Assembly (NCBI GenBank): GCA_041394245.1
Contig: JAWKIR010000002.1
Span: forward strand, 124,001 to 188,000
Source: Acidimicrobiales bacterium
Lineage (GTDB): Bacteria > Actinomycetota > Acidimicrobiia > Acidimicrobiales > Aldehydirespiratoraceae
DNA length: 64,000 nt
Reading direction: 5' to 3'
In this document: piece by piece, positions 16,849 through 23,824 of the stretch
Numbering within the stretch: the stretch's first letter is position 1
Layout of the letters: each line of letters starts with the position of its first letter
Program-made: the position numbers and the translations under genes
Notes under the pieces: model-generated
Told to the model about the DNA's origin: nothing
What the model saw: the letters and a program-made list of their open reading frames with translations, nothing else
The model's database searches: none

Positions 16849-18024
16849 TCACGGTGCAGTCGGCACCACGACGTCGCCGGCGATGATCGCCGCTTCGGCC
16901 GCGTCGATCGCTGCGATGGTGTCGGCGCTCAGGTAGTCGCCGGTCGTCGAGTAGCCGACGCCGCCGGTCGCGAGATCGTAGACGGTGTTGCCGTTGACGA
17001 ACTCACCGTTCACGTGGGCCTCGATGGCCTGGTACACGGCGTTGTCGACTCGCTTCAGCATCGAGGTGAGGATGTACTCACGCACGTCCTCGTCGGCGGT
17101 CAGCGCCTGGTCGGAGTCGACACCGATGGCCCACACCTTGTCGTTCGCCTCGCTCCACTCCTTGGCGGCGATGAAGAGCCCGCCGCCGGAGTCGCCGGCT
17201 GCGTGGTAGACGATGTCGGCGCCTTCTTCGTACATCGACGTGGCGATCTCACGGGCCCGGTCGGGCTGGAAGAATCCCTGGACGTCGTTCTCGGCGATGT
17301 AGCTGACGGTGACGTTGGCGTCGGGGTTGACCGAGGCGACGCCGGCGACGAAGCCGGCCTCGAACTTCTCGATCAGGCCCCAGCCCTGCACGCCGCCGAT
17401 GAAGCCGATCTCATTGGTCTCGGTGGTGAGGCCGGCGGCAACGCCGACCAGGTACGAGCCCTGCTCCTCGGCGAAGGTGAGGCCGGCAGCGTTGGGTGCC
17501 CACGGCGCGGGGCCACCCTCGGCGGCGAAGTTCAACATGGCGTCGTCGATCACCGCGAAGTGGGTGTCGAGGTTCTCACAGGCGGCCGGACCGGCTTCGC
17601 CGGCGAACAGGAAGCCGACGGCGATGACGATGCTGGCGTCGTCGGCCGCGAGCTGCAGGAGCGGGCCGCGGTCGGACCCGTCCTCGTTCGGGACGGCTTC
17701 GGTGAAGGTCAGGCCGAAGTCGGCGACCGCACGGTCGAGACCGGCGGCGGCGGAGTCGTTGAACGACTGGTCACCGCGGCCGTTGACGTCGAACACGAGG
17801 CCGACCTGGCCGTTGTTCTCGACGGTCGACTCGGCGTCGGGGCAGCCGGCGAAGGCATCGGGGTCTGCGCCGTCGGGCGGCGTGGTGTCGTCGGGGGTGT
17901 CGCCGCTGTCGTCCGGCGTGGAGTCGGTCGAGTCCGTGGTGTCCTCGCTGTCGTCGCCGCAAGCCGCGGCGAGCAACGAGAACGACAACAGGATCCCGAG
18001 AATCAGTAGCAGTCGGTTGCGCAT
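16849..18024 (-). CDS. BmpA-family nucleoside-binding lipoprotein
   Basis: Substrate-binding component of the importer, 391 residues, anchored outside the membrane. The signal peptide ends with lipobox LAAAC (C22), followed by a long Asp/Thr/Pro linker to about residue 58. The binding domain opens with QVGLVFDVNGRGDQSFNDSA, the typical BmpA/Med family beginning, and includes GFIGGVQGWGLIEKFEAGF and YHAAGDSGGG, which shape the nucleoside cleft in this family. The ATG at 18024 has GGAGGG upstream. This family binds purine nucleosides in characterised members. Confidence 0.94.
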   Translation of the reverse strand: MRNRLLLILGILLSFSLLAAACGDDSEDTTDSTDSTPDDSGDTPDDTTPPDGADPDAFAGCPDAESTVENNGQVGLVFDVNGRGDQSFNDSAAAGLDRAVADFGLTFTEAVPNEDGSDRGPLLQLAADDASIVIAVGFLFAGEAGPAACENLDTHFAVIDDAMLNFAAEGGPAPWAPNAAGLTFAEEQGSYLVGVAAGLTTETNEIGFIGGVQGWGLIEKFEAGFVAGVASVNPDANVTVSYIAENDVQGFFQPDRAREIATSMYEEGADIVYHAAGDSGGGLFIAAKEWSEANDKVWAIGVDSDQALTADEDVREYILTSMLKRVDNAVYQAIEAHVNGEFVNGNTVYDLATGGVGYSTTGDYLSADTIAAIDAAEAAIIAGDVVVPTAP

Positions 18025-18146
18025 TTTCCCTCCAGATTCCGCCCAATGGCGGGTGGGTGTTCTCGGGCGGCGCGCGCAGTGCCCCGGCCCGGTGGTTCCC
18101 GAACGCTATCCGTCCGGAGATGTATGCGCGCACGCAGGCCGGTGCA

Positions 18147-18171
18147 GTGTTTCGTGAACCCTGTGTTTCGT
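18147..18171. repeat. Direct repeat GTGTTTCGT x2 upstream of bmpA
   Basis: Two identical 9-mers start 16 bases apart (18147 and 18163) in the 153-base gap between the queuosine-salvage gene and bmpA. They are AT-richer than the surroundings and sit about 125-145 bases before the bmpA start. This is a possible site for a regulator of the importer. No purine riboswitch-like structure was recognised in the same gap. Confidence 0.35.
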
Positions 18172-18177
18172 CGACGC

Positions 18178-19131
18178 TCAGTAGTAGACGCACCGCGAAC
18201 GGTGGCGCGGGATCGACTTGTAGCGGGGCGCGGCGCCGGCGTTCCACAGCACGTTGTCGAGGTCGCCGGCCGTGAGTCGTTCGCCCCGCTCGGCCAGCGC
18301 GACGCGGAGGAGTTCCACTGCGTGCAGGCCGCACGCACGGATCTCCACCTCTGCGGGCGAGCCGACCGGAATGTCCTCCACTGCCTCGATGCGGCGCAGC
18401 AGGTCGGTATCGAACTCGAGCACACCCTCGACCCGCAGCACGTGGGGGACGAGATTGTCGGCGAACATCGTGAGTTCACGGCGGTCCTCGAACCGCCCGG
18501 GACCCTGGCCGGCGAAGGTGACGTGGAGGTCCTGGACCACGATCTGCGCCCGCTTGTAGAGCAACACCTCACCGACGGCGGGGTGCGGGTGCACATCACG
18601 GAAGAACGGCATCTCGGCGAGCATCTCGACCAGGCGAGCGGCCGACCCGTCGGCAACCGCGACGGCCGCAGCGAAGGACCCGTCGCCGACACGGTCGACG
18701 AATGCGGCCAGGTCGTGCCATGCCTCGGTGTACAGCTCCATGAGCTCGTGGCCGAGGCCGCCGTCGAGCACCTGGCCGAAGGTGGCTGCCGCATCGTCGA
18801 CGGTCCAGGCGGCGAGGCGTGCGGTCGTGAGGCCGCCCGTGTCGGCCACATGGTCGCGCAGCGAGTTCGCGACCGTGTGGTAGCCCGACATCCCGGGTCG
18901 CTTGCGGATGTAGGGGAAGTAGCCGCTGCCGAAGTTGATCGCGTCGAGCGCGAGCACGAACGCGGTCGCGGTCTCCTCGGACCCCATCCGATCCTGCCCG
19001 GGATCGTTCTTCGGCGTGTCGAGATCGAGTTCGCCGGCGAACGCGGCCACTCGTTCCGGCACGATGCGGACGTGGGTCGCGGCCTCTGCAACGGCAGCGC
19101 ACGAGGCACGGATGTCGTCGAAGATGGTCAC
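18178..19131 (-). CDS. Queuosine-5'-phosphate N-glycosylase (QNG1/DUF2419 family)
   Basis: Queuosine-salvage glycosylase of 317 residues, which releases the base queuine from the queuosine nucleotide so it can be re-inserted into tRNA. Family landmarks along the protein are DAINFGSGYFP (63-73), YKRAQIVVQD (192-201), TMFAD (221-225), EVEIRACG (261-268) and the C-terminal PRHRSRCVYY (308-317). All correspond to segments of the human enzyme (C9orf64), including its FYKRAQILVADTW and IRCIYY. The GTG start overlaps the stop of the ABM gene (GTGA). It lies just upstream of the nucleoside importer on the same strand. Confidence 0.92.
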   Translation of the reverse strand: MTIFDDIRASCAAVAEAATHVRIVPERVAAFAGELDLDTPKNDPGQDRMGSEETATAFVLALDAINFGSGYFPYIRKRPGMSGYHTVANSLRDHVADTGGLTTARLAAWTVDDAAATFGQVLDGGLGHELMELYTEAWHDLAAFVDRVGDGSFAAAVAVADGSAARLVEMLAEMPFFRDVHPHPAVGEVLLYKRAQIVVQDLHVTFAGQGPGRFEDRRELTMFADNLVPHVLRVEGVLEFDTDLLRRIEAVEDIPVGSPAEVEIRACGLHAVELLRVALAERGERLTAGDLDNVLWNAGAAPRYKSIPRHRSRCVYY

Positions 19132-19460
19132 GGGAACGACCGCGCTCGCTCGACTCGACCGACGCGGAGCTCGTACCACTCGTACCACTCGTCTCGTCCG
19201 TGGCTCTGGGCTTCGAGGTGTTCGGGGTGGGCTCGCCACCGGGCGATCGCGTCCTCGCTGGCCCAGTACGACACCGTGATCCCGGTGCCGTCGGTGCCGC
19301 GAGCCGATTCGATCCCGAGGTAGCCGGGGATCGTCGCGGCCAGTTCCTCCATGCGTTCGGCTGCCGCTCCATAGGCCGTGTCGACGTCGTCGTGCTGCCA
19401 ACCGGCGCGCCGGTTGGTGAAGACGACCGCGTAGTAGGGCGGCTCGGGGGTGCGGGTCAT
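19128..19460 (-). CDS. Antibiotic biosynthesis monooxygenase (ABM) domain protein
   Basis: Small 110-residue protein with the dimeric alpha-beta barrel pattern: a first strand YYAVVFTNRR, a helix with ERMEELAATIPGYLGIESAR, a strand ITVSYWASEDAIARWRAHPEH and a C-terminal strand with WYEWYELRVGRVER. Members act on small molecules or in haem/quinone chemistry, or have no known function, so no reaction can be assigned. The ATG follows TACGGT by 6 bases (leaderless). It shares an operon, with a 4-base overlap, with the queuosine-salvage gene. Confidence 0.78.
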   Translation of the reverse strand: MTRTPEPPYYAVVFTNRRAGWQHDDVDTAYGAAAERMEELAATIPGYLGIESARGTDGTGITVSYWASEDAIARWRAHPEHLEAQSHGRDEWYEWYELRVGRVERARSFP

Positions 19461-19466
19461 GACAGG

Positions 19467-19472
19467 ACCGTA
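19467..19472 (-). promoter_or_regulatory. -10 hexamer TACGGT, leaderless promoter of the ABM gene
   Basis: It ends 6 bases before the ATG at 19460. Confidence 0.55.
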
Positions 19473-19475
19473 GGG

Positions 19476-20936
19476 TCAGAGTCCGCGCGCCGCGCGCCAA
19501 TTCGCGTAGCGGCTCATCAGATCGAGCGATCGGATCGCCCGTCCGGCCGACGCGTGGCACATGAGCCCCGCGGCGCGGGCACCGGCCGGCCCTGCGTTGT
19601 CGGGGCGGGCGTTCGCGAGCTCGGTGGCCATGAGCACGGGCGTTCCCGTGCGGGCGGCGATCTCTCCGGCGGCTTGCGCGTAGCGGGCGTCCTGGCGCTC
19701 GTGGAAGTCGACGATCCGTTCGAGCCCGTGGTCGGGGTAGAACCCGCCCTCGCGCAGCATGGCCGCTGTGTTCGACTGGATGCCGAGACCGAGGAAGAGC
19801 ACGGCGTCGACGTCGGGGTGCGAGGCGGCGAGTTCGAGGATCTCCGGCACCGTGTCGCGCGTCTCGCCGCCGGCCATGTCGACCGGGTTGTTCCTGCTCC
19901 ACCGCGGGGGGAGCTTCTCGTCGATCGCCGCATACAGGTCCGCGGGGAGCGGTGTGGCCTCGAGTCGGGTGCCACTCATCGCGTCGACCGCGGCGACGCC
20001 CCAGCCGCCGACGGTCGTCACCACGACGACCCGCGGCCCGGCGGGGAGCGGCTGGGTGGCGATCGTCGCGGCGACCTCGAACGCCTCCTCCACGTCGCGC
20101 GCCCGGATGAGACCGGCCTGGTGGCACATGCCGTCGAACACCGCGTCGTCGGATGCCAGCGCGCCCGTGTGGCTGGCCGCGGCGCGGGCTCCGGCATCGG
20201 AGGCCCCGCCCTTCACCACGACGACCGGCTTCCGTTCGGCGACGGCCTTCAGTCGTTCGAACATCTCGCGGCCGTCGTCGACCGACTCCATGTAGACGAG
20301 GCACACGCTCGTCTCGGGGTCGTCGGCGAACCACTCGACATAGTCGGCGATGCCGAGGACGGCGGCGTTGCCGGCGGCGACCGCCCGGCTGATGCCCACC
20401 CCGGTGTGGTGGGCGAGGTTGAGGAACGACGACACGAAGTTGCCCGACTGGCTGGCGACGGCGATCCGGCCGGCGGGGGCGTAGGGCGCGACGATCTGGG
20501 CGCACATCTTCGACGGCGTGGACACGACACCCTGGCCGTTGGGGCCGGCGACCGCGATGCCCAGGTCGTCGGCGAGGAGGACCAGTCGGCGCTCGGCCTC
20601 TGCGCCCTCCGGACCGGCCTCGCGATAACCGGCGGCGGCGAAGAAGGCGGCGGTCACGCCCTTGGCCGCCGCGGCCCGCAGGAGGTCCTCGTTGACTGCC
20701 TGTGGGGTGCAGATGAACACCATGTCGGCCCGGCCTGCGGGCACGTCGTCGATGGATCCGAGCACCGGTCGGCCGAGCACCTCGCCCGCCTCGCGGCCGA
20801 CGGGGAAGACGTCGCCCTCGTAGCCCGAAGCGAGCAGATTGTGCAGCGTCACGAAACCGAACTTGCCGGGATGGTTCGAGACACCGGTGATGATGATCCC
20901 CTTCGGGTCGAAAAGGGCCGAGAGATTGCGGGTCAC
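19476..20936 (-). CDS. ADP-forming acyl-CoA synthetase, CoA-binding (alpha) subunit
   Basis: 486-residue protein with the CoA-binding and succinyl-CoA-ligase-like domains of NDP-forming acyl-CoA synthetases. The N-terminal nucleotide-fold starts LFDPKGIIITGVSNHPGKFG. The phospho-histidine region appears as AAASHTGALASDD, whose His would be transiently phosphorylated. The reaction class is acyl-CoA + ADP + Pi to acid + CoA + ATP, or the reverse. The acyl group is not predictable. It overlaps the ATP-grasp subunit gene by 4 bases, so the two chains are made together as a split version of the fused enzyme. Confidence 0.85.
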   Translation of the reverse strand: MTRNLSALFDPKGIIITGVSNHPGKFGFVTLHNLLASGYEGDVFPVGREAGEVLGRPVLGSIDDVPAGRADMVFICTPQAVNEDLLRAAAAKGVTAAFFAAAGYREAGPEGAEAERRLVLLADDLGIAVAGPNGQGVVSTPSKMCAQIVAPYAPAGRIAVASQSGNFVSSFLNLAHHTGVGISRAVAAGNAAVLGIADYVEWFADDPETSVCLVYMESVDDGREMFERLKAVAERKPVVVVKGGASDAGARAAASHTGALASDDAVFDGMCHQAGLIRARDVEEAFEVAATIATQPLPAGPRVVVVTTVGGWGVAAVDAMSGTRLEATPLPADLYAAIDEKLPPRWSRNNPVDMAGGETRDTVPEILELAASHPDVDAVLFLGLGIQSNTAAMLREGGFYPDHGLERIVDFHERQDARYAQAAGEIAARTGTPVLMATELANARPDNAGPAGARAAGLMCHASAGRAIRSLDLMSRYANWRAARGL

Positions 20937-21601
20937 GATGTGCCCTCCGGGTCGACCTCGAGCAAAGCGTCGACCGCGATCGGCTTGCCGTCAACGAGGA
21001 TCAGCGGGTTGAGGTCGGCCGAGCGGATCCCTCGCTCCTGCTCGCCGACCTTCGCCAGCGCCACGAGCGCGTCGGTCAGGGCCTCTCGATCGAGGGCCGG
21101 TTCGCCGCGGAATTCGTCGAGCAGGCGCTGGGTGGCGAGGTCGTCGATCATCTCTGCTGCGTCGACCGCGGTGATCGGCACGAGCCGGAAGACGACATCG
21201 CGGATCGCCTCGGCGAGGATGCCACCGATCCCGAGCATGATGGTCAGCCCGAACTGCGGGTCGTCGTTGAGCCCGGCGATCAGCTCGCGGTTGCCGGCGA
21301 CCATGCTCGACACGAGGACCTCGACCGCGCCGTCCTCGGGGCGGGCGGCGGCCAGCAGATCGTCGCAGGCGGCTCGGAGGCCGGCCTCGTCGGGGATCCG
21401 GAGCCGCACGAGTCCCCGCTCGGTCTTGTGGGCGATCGCCCGACCGCACAGCTTCGCGACCACCGGGTAGACGACAGTGGGGTCGGCGGCGAGGGCGGCG
21501 ACCACCTCGTCGGTGCTGGTGCCGGTCACGAACGGCGACACCGGGACGCCGTGGCGGGCCACGATCCGCCGAGATTCCGCTTCGGAAAGGGTGATGCTCA
21601 C
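20933..21601 (-). CDS. ADP-forming acyl-CoA synthetase, ATP-grasp (beta) subunit
   Basis: 222-residue ATP-grasp partner of the previous protein. It starts LSEAESRRIVARHGVPV, the common opening of this domain. It contains the lysine-bearing strand YPVVAKLCGRAIAHKTERGLV, the metal-binding area around NRELIAGLNDDPQFGLTIM with GIGGILAE, and ends with the SADLNPLILVDGKPIAVDALL segment typical of the family. The GTG at 21601 is chosen because the domain begins there and TAGACC lies 7 bases upstream. Confidence 0.85.
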   Translation of the reverse strand: MSITLSEAESRRIVARHGVPVSPFVTGTSTDEVVAALAADPTVVYPVVAKLCGRAIAHKTERGLVRLRIPDEAGLRAACDDLLAAARPEDGAVEVLVSSMVAGNRELIAGLNDDPQFGLTIMLGIGGILAEAIRDVVFRLVPITAVDAAEMIDDLATQRLLDEFRGEPALDREALTDALVALAKVGEQERGIRSADLNPLILVDGKPIAVDALLEVDPEGTS

Positions 21602-21608
21602 GGGCCTG

Positions 21609-21614
21609 GGTCTA
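21609..21614 (-). promoter_or_regulatory. Possible -10 box TAGACC for the synthetase operon
   Basis: It sits 7 bases before the GTG at 21601, the leaderless spacing, but lacks the final T. Confidence 0.35.
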
Positions 21615-21668
21615 CCACGAGCGAACGTCGCGTCGGGCCGTCGAGCACCACCCTTCCTCGGCGTGCCG

Positions 21669-22283
21669 TCAGCCGGCCGCGTGATGCCGGCGGGTGTGCA
21701 CCACACCGGCGGCGACCAGCACGGCCATGGCGGCGGCGGCGATCCACGCCGCGATCGCAGCGATGCCGGCGATACGGCCGATCGTCGACCACGCGTAAGT
21801 GTTGAGGAGCGCGCCCCGGAGCATCTCTCCTCGGAAGATCGAGTCGCGTTGGCCGGTGATCTCGTCGGCCGCCTCTTCGAGGGCCGCGATCTCGTCGGCA
21901 TCGGCGCCGTTGGCGATCGCCTCGTTGAGCGCCGCATCGGCCGCCCGCTCAGGCCCGCTCAGCTCGGCGTAGGTCATCCCGCCGGCGATGCCCTCGACAT
22001 GGCCCTTGATGTAGCTGGCGTAGGCCTCGGCCTCGTCCCCGGTGTCGACCAGTTCGTCGCCGTACTTGGCCAGGTCGTCGCGCCCCTGACCGGACAGTGC
22101 GTCGGCGCTGGGGAAGACGACATTCTGGGCGGCCAGCTCGTCGCCCACGTAGTCCTCTGCGAACCTGTTGCCCCACGACAGGAGGCCGCCGGCCACGAGC
22201 AGCACCACGACCACCACGGCGCCGAGCGCGGTGAGAATCTGGTCGAGACGATGTCGACTGAGTCGGATGGGTGTGTCGGTCAT
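21669..22283 (-). CDS. Hypothetical two-segment membrane protein
   Basis: 204 residues with one membrane helix near 15-37 (ILTALGAVVVVVLLVAGGLL) and a second near 165-195 (IAGIAAIAAWIAAAAMAVLV). The loop between them is acidic and contains LAAQNVVFPSADAL and VDTGDEAEAYASYIKGH. Similar actinobacterial membrane proteins with an 'aaQ-ffP...vdtG..A..ya' pattern are often mislabelled as ring-opening dioxygenases, and no such motif exists here. GGGAGG precedes the ATG by about 9 bases, so this gene has a real leader. A DosR-like motif lies in the divergent promoter region. Confidence 0.75.
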   Translation of the reverse strand: MTDTPIRLSRHRLDQILTALGAVVVVVLLVAGGLLSWGNRFAEDYVGDELAAQNVVFPSADALSGQGRDDLAKYGDELVDTGDEAEAYASYIKGHVEGIAGGMTYAELSGPERAADAALNEAIANGADADEIAALEEAADEITGQRDSIFRGEMLRGALLNTYAWSTIGRIAGIAAIAAWIAAAAMAVLVAAGVVHTRRHHAAG

Positions 22284-22361
22284 GGAACTGTCCTCCCTAC
22301 GCGCCGGACCGGATCGCCCCGACGTCCCGACCGACGGTACGAACGACCGAGTCCGAGGTGC

Positions 22362-22376
22362 AGGGCCGAAAGTCCC
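22362..22376. promoter_or_regulatory. DosR/DevR-like box in a divergent promoter region
   Basis: AGGGCCGAAAGTCCC (its complement reads GGGACTTTCGGCCCT) resembles the half-site pair of actinobacterial DosR operators. It sits 46-60 bases upstream of the ATG at 22422, whose leaderless promoter would start there, and about 80 bases before the membrane-protein gene. Only one copy was seen in the window. Confidence 0.35.
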
Positions 22377-22409
22377 GTCGGCGTCGGCTGGCTCGTCGGC
22401 AGCGCGAAC

Positions 22410-22415
22410 TAGGGT
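22410..22415 (+). promoter_or_regulatory. -10 hexamer TAGGGT, leaderless promoter
   Basis: It ends 6 bases before the ATG at 22422 of the enoyl-CoA hydratase gene. Confidence 0.55.
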
Positions 22416-22421
22416 CGCCCC

Positions 22422-23201
22422 ATGAATGACGACGAGACGGTCGACCTCGGCTCTCCCTGCCTGGTCGCGACCTACGCCGACCACGTGCTGCGGGTGCGGA
22501 TCGATCGGGTGGACCGCCGCAACTCGATGACCCAGGACATGTACCGCGGGGTGAAGCGCGCCGCGGTCATGGCCGACAGGGAAGCCGACATCGACGTGTT
22601 GGTCATCACCGGGACCGACGACGTGTTCTGCGTCGGCGGCGACATGGCGGGCAACTCGATCGACGACCCGACGCTCGCCGCAGAGTGGGATCCGACCGAC
22701 CACTTCCCGTTCCGACACCTCGAGCGGTGCTCCGCAGCAGTGATCGCCGCCGTCAACGGACTCTGTTACGCGGGTGGACTCGACCTGATGCTGCACTGTG
22801 ACTTCTCGATCGCCAAGGAGTCGGCGCGGTTTCGGGCACCGGAACTCCTCCGGGGTGCGCCCGATGTCTTCATGGCCACCCGGCTGGCGGACTGGGTCGG
22901 TCTGGGCAACGCCAAGTGGATCATGTTCGCGATGGAGGCGTTCGGGGCCGAACGGGCGATGCAGATGGGGCTGTTGCAGCAGGTCGTGCCCGACGACGAC
23001 TTCGATGCCGCGGTCGACCGACTCGTCGAAGCAGTGACCAAGGGTGCACCGAAGAGTCGCTCTGTGATCAAGGACGACATCAACCGCCAGCTTCGTCCAC
23101 ACGACGCCCGGGTCTTCCAACGATCGATCATGAATCCCGAGATGCGCGAGGGCATGACCGCGTTCGTGGAGAAGCGCGACCCCGTCTGGCCCCGCGACTG
23201 A
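22422..23201 (+). CDS. Enoyl-CoA hydratase/isomerase family protein
   Basis: 259-residue crotonase-fold protein. The oxyanion-hole segments are GTDDVFCVGGDMAG and VNGLCYAGGLDLMLHCDFSIA. The position of the usual second catalytic Glu is occupied in the FRAPELLRGAPDVF region, which differs from standard hydratases, so the exact reaction (hydratase, isomerase or hydrolase) is open. It stands alone between divergent and convergent neighbours with its own leaderless promoter and a possible DosR-like site, which hints at conditional expression. Confidence 0.82.
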   Translation: MNDDETVDLGSPCLVATYADHVLRVRIDRVDRRNSMTQDMYRGVKRAAVMADREADIDVLVITGTDDVFCVGGDMAGNSIDDPTLAAEWDPTDHFPFRHLERCSAAVIAAVNGLCYAGGLDLMLHCDFSIAKESARFRAPELLRGAPDVFMATRLADWVGLGNAKWIMFAMEAFGAERAMQMGLLQQVVPDDDFDAAVDRLVEAVTKGAPKSRSVIKDDINRQLRPHDARVFQRSIMNPEMREGMTAFVEKRDPVWPRD

Positions 23202-23234
23202 GCGGATCGACACGCTCGCCGGGGGTTCGTCCCG

Positions 23235-23591
23235 TCAGTCGGGCAGACGGCAGGCGTCGGTCGCGCCCGGCAGGCGGTGGCGATACTTCGCGACGAGGCG
23301 GTAGACGGGCCCGGCGAGCCACGAGATCGGCGGCGTGATGATCAGTCGCCCGACGATCGCCCAGGCTCCGCCGGCGGTCATGAGCGACAACCCGATCGCC
23401 CGGTGTCCCCGGTGGGCGGTGCCCGACTCGTCGATCCAGTAGGCGGCGGTGGTCACGTCGGCTTCGGTGAGACCGAGCTCGCCGAGGTCACACGACTGCC
23501 AGGGGACGACCGCGGCATGGCCGGACAGACGCGCCTCGATCCAGCGGGCCGAAGAGGTGCAGAACCCACAGTCGCCGTCGAACACGAGCAC
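23235..23591 (-). CDS. DCC-family (DUF393) thiol-disulfide oxidoreductase-like protein
   Basis: 118 residues. The family name motif is visible at the start as VFDGDCGFC (D-x-D/C-x-x-C-like), followed by a helix with SARWIEARL and later YWIDESGTAHRGHRAIG. The product is presumed to be a small redox-active protein, but no member has a settled reaction. The GTG at 23591 (or 23585) is preferred: an ATG further upstream at 23648 would lie before the terminator hairpin of bL37 and add a tail lacking family likeness. It is convergent with the enoyl-CoA hydratase gene. Confidence 0.8.
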   Translation of the reverse strand: MLVFDGDCGFCTSSARWIEARLSGHAAVVPWQSCDLGELGLTEADVTTAAYWIDESGTAHRGHRAIGLSLMTAGGAWAIVGRLIITPPISWLAGPVYRLVAKYRHRLPGATDACRLPD

Positions 23592-23607
23592 GAGGACAGT
23601 CTCGCAG

Positions 23608-23643
23608 CGAAAACGAAGAACACCGCCGGAGCGACCGGCGGTG
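23608..23643 (-). terminator. Intrinsic terminator after the bL37 gene
   Basis: A perfect 9-bp stem, CACCGCCGG/CCGGCGGTG (23621-23643), is followed on the minus strand by TTCTTCGTTTTCG. It ends only 17-23 bases before the DCC gene, so that gene depends on read-through or on a promoter overlapping the hairpin. Confidence 0.75.
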
Positions 23644-23687
23644 CACACGATTCAGTTGCAGGCCTGATGCAGCCCGGAACCGAAAGA

Positions 23688-23777
23688 TCAGCTGTTGCGA
23701 CCCATGTTGGGCTTGCGCCCGTGGTTGGCCTTGCTGCGGCGAACCTTCGCCTTCTTCTTCTTGGTGCGCTTCGACAT
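23688..23777 (-). CDS. Ribosomal protein bL37-like, 29 residues
   Basis: Tiny, very basic protein beginning MSKRTKKKKAKVRRSKANHG and ending RKPNMGRNS. The KANHG(K/R)-PN core and the Lys/Arg-rich start match the actinobacterial large-subunit protein bL37, first seen in mycobacterial ribosome structures. It would bind rRNA on the 50S subunit. Gene reality is supported by TACCCT 7 bases before the ATG and a terminator just after it, so it is a single-gene transcript. It is too short for default gene calling. Confidence 0.82.
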   Translation of the reverse strand: MSKRTKKKKAKVRRSKANHGRKPNMGRNS

Positions 23778-23784
23778 GGCCGTC

Positions 23785-23790
23785 AGGGTA
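23785..23790 (-). promoter_or_regulatory. -10 hexamer TACCCT, leaderless promoter of bL37
   Basis: It ends 7 bases before the ATG at 23777. Confidence 0.55.
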
Positions 23791-23824
23791 GCGGGACGAG
23801 GGCAAAACCCCGCGCTCGACGAGG

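Noticed and set aside
18025..18177. Purine-type riboswitch before bmpA
   Set aside because: No three-way-junction pattern or conserved purine-aptamer loops could be traced in these 153 bases; only direct repeats are visible.
23592..23648. Longer DCC protein starting at the ATG at 23648
   Set aside because: This start lies upstream of the strong terminator hairpin of bL37, and the added residues do not look like the family.
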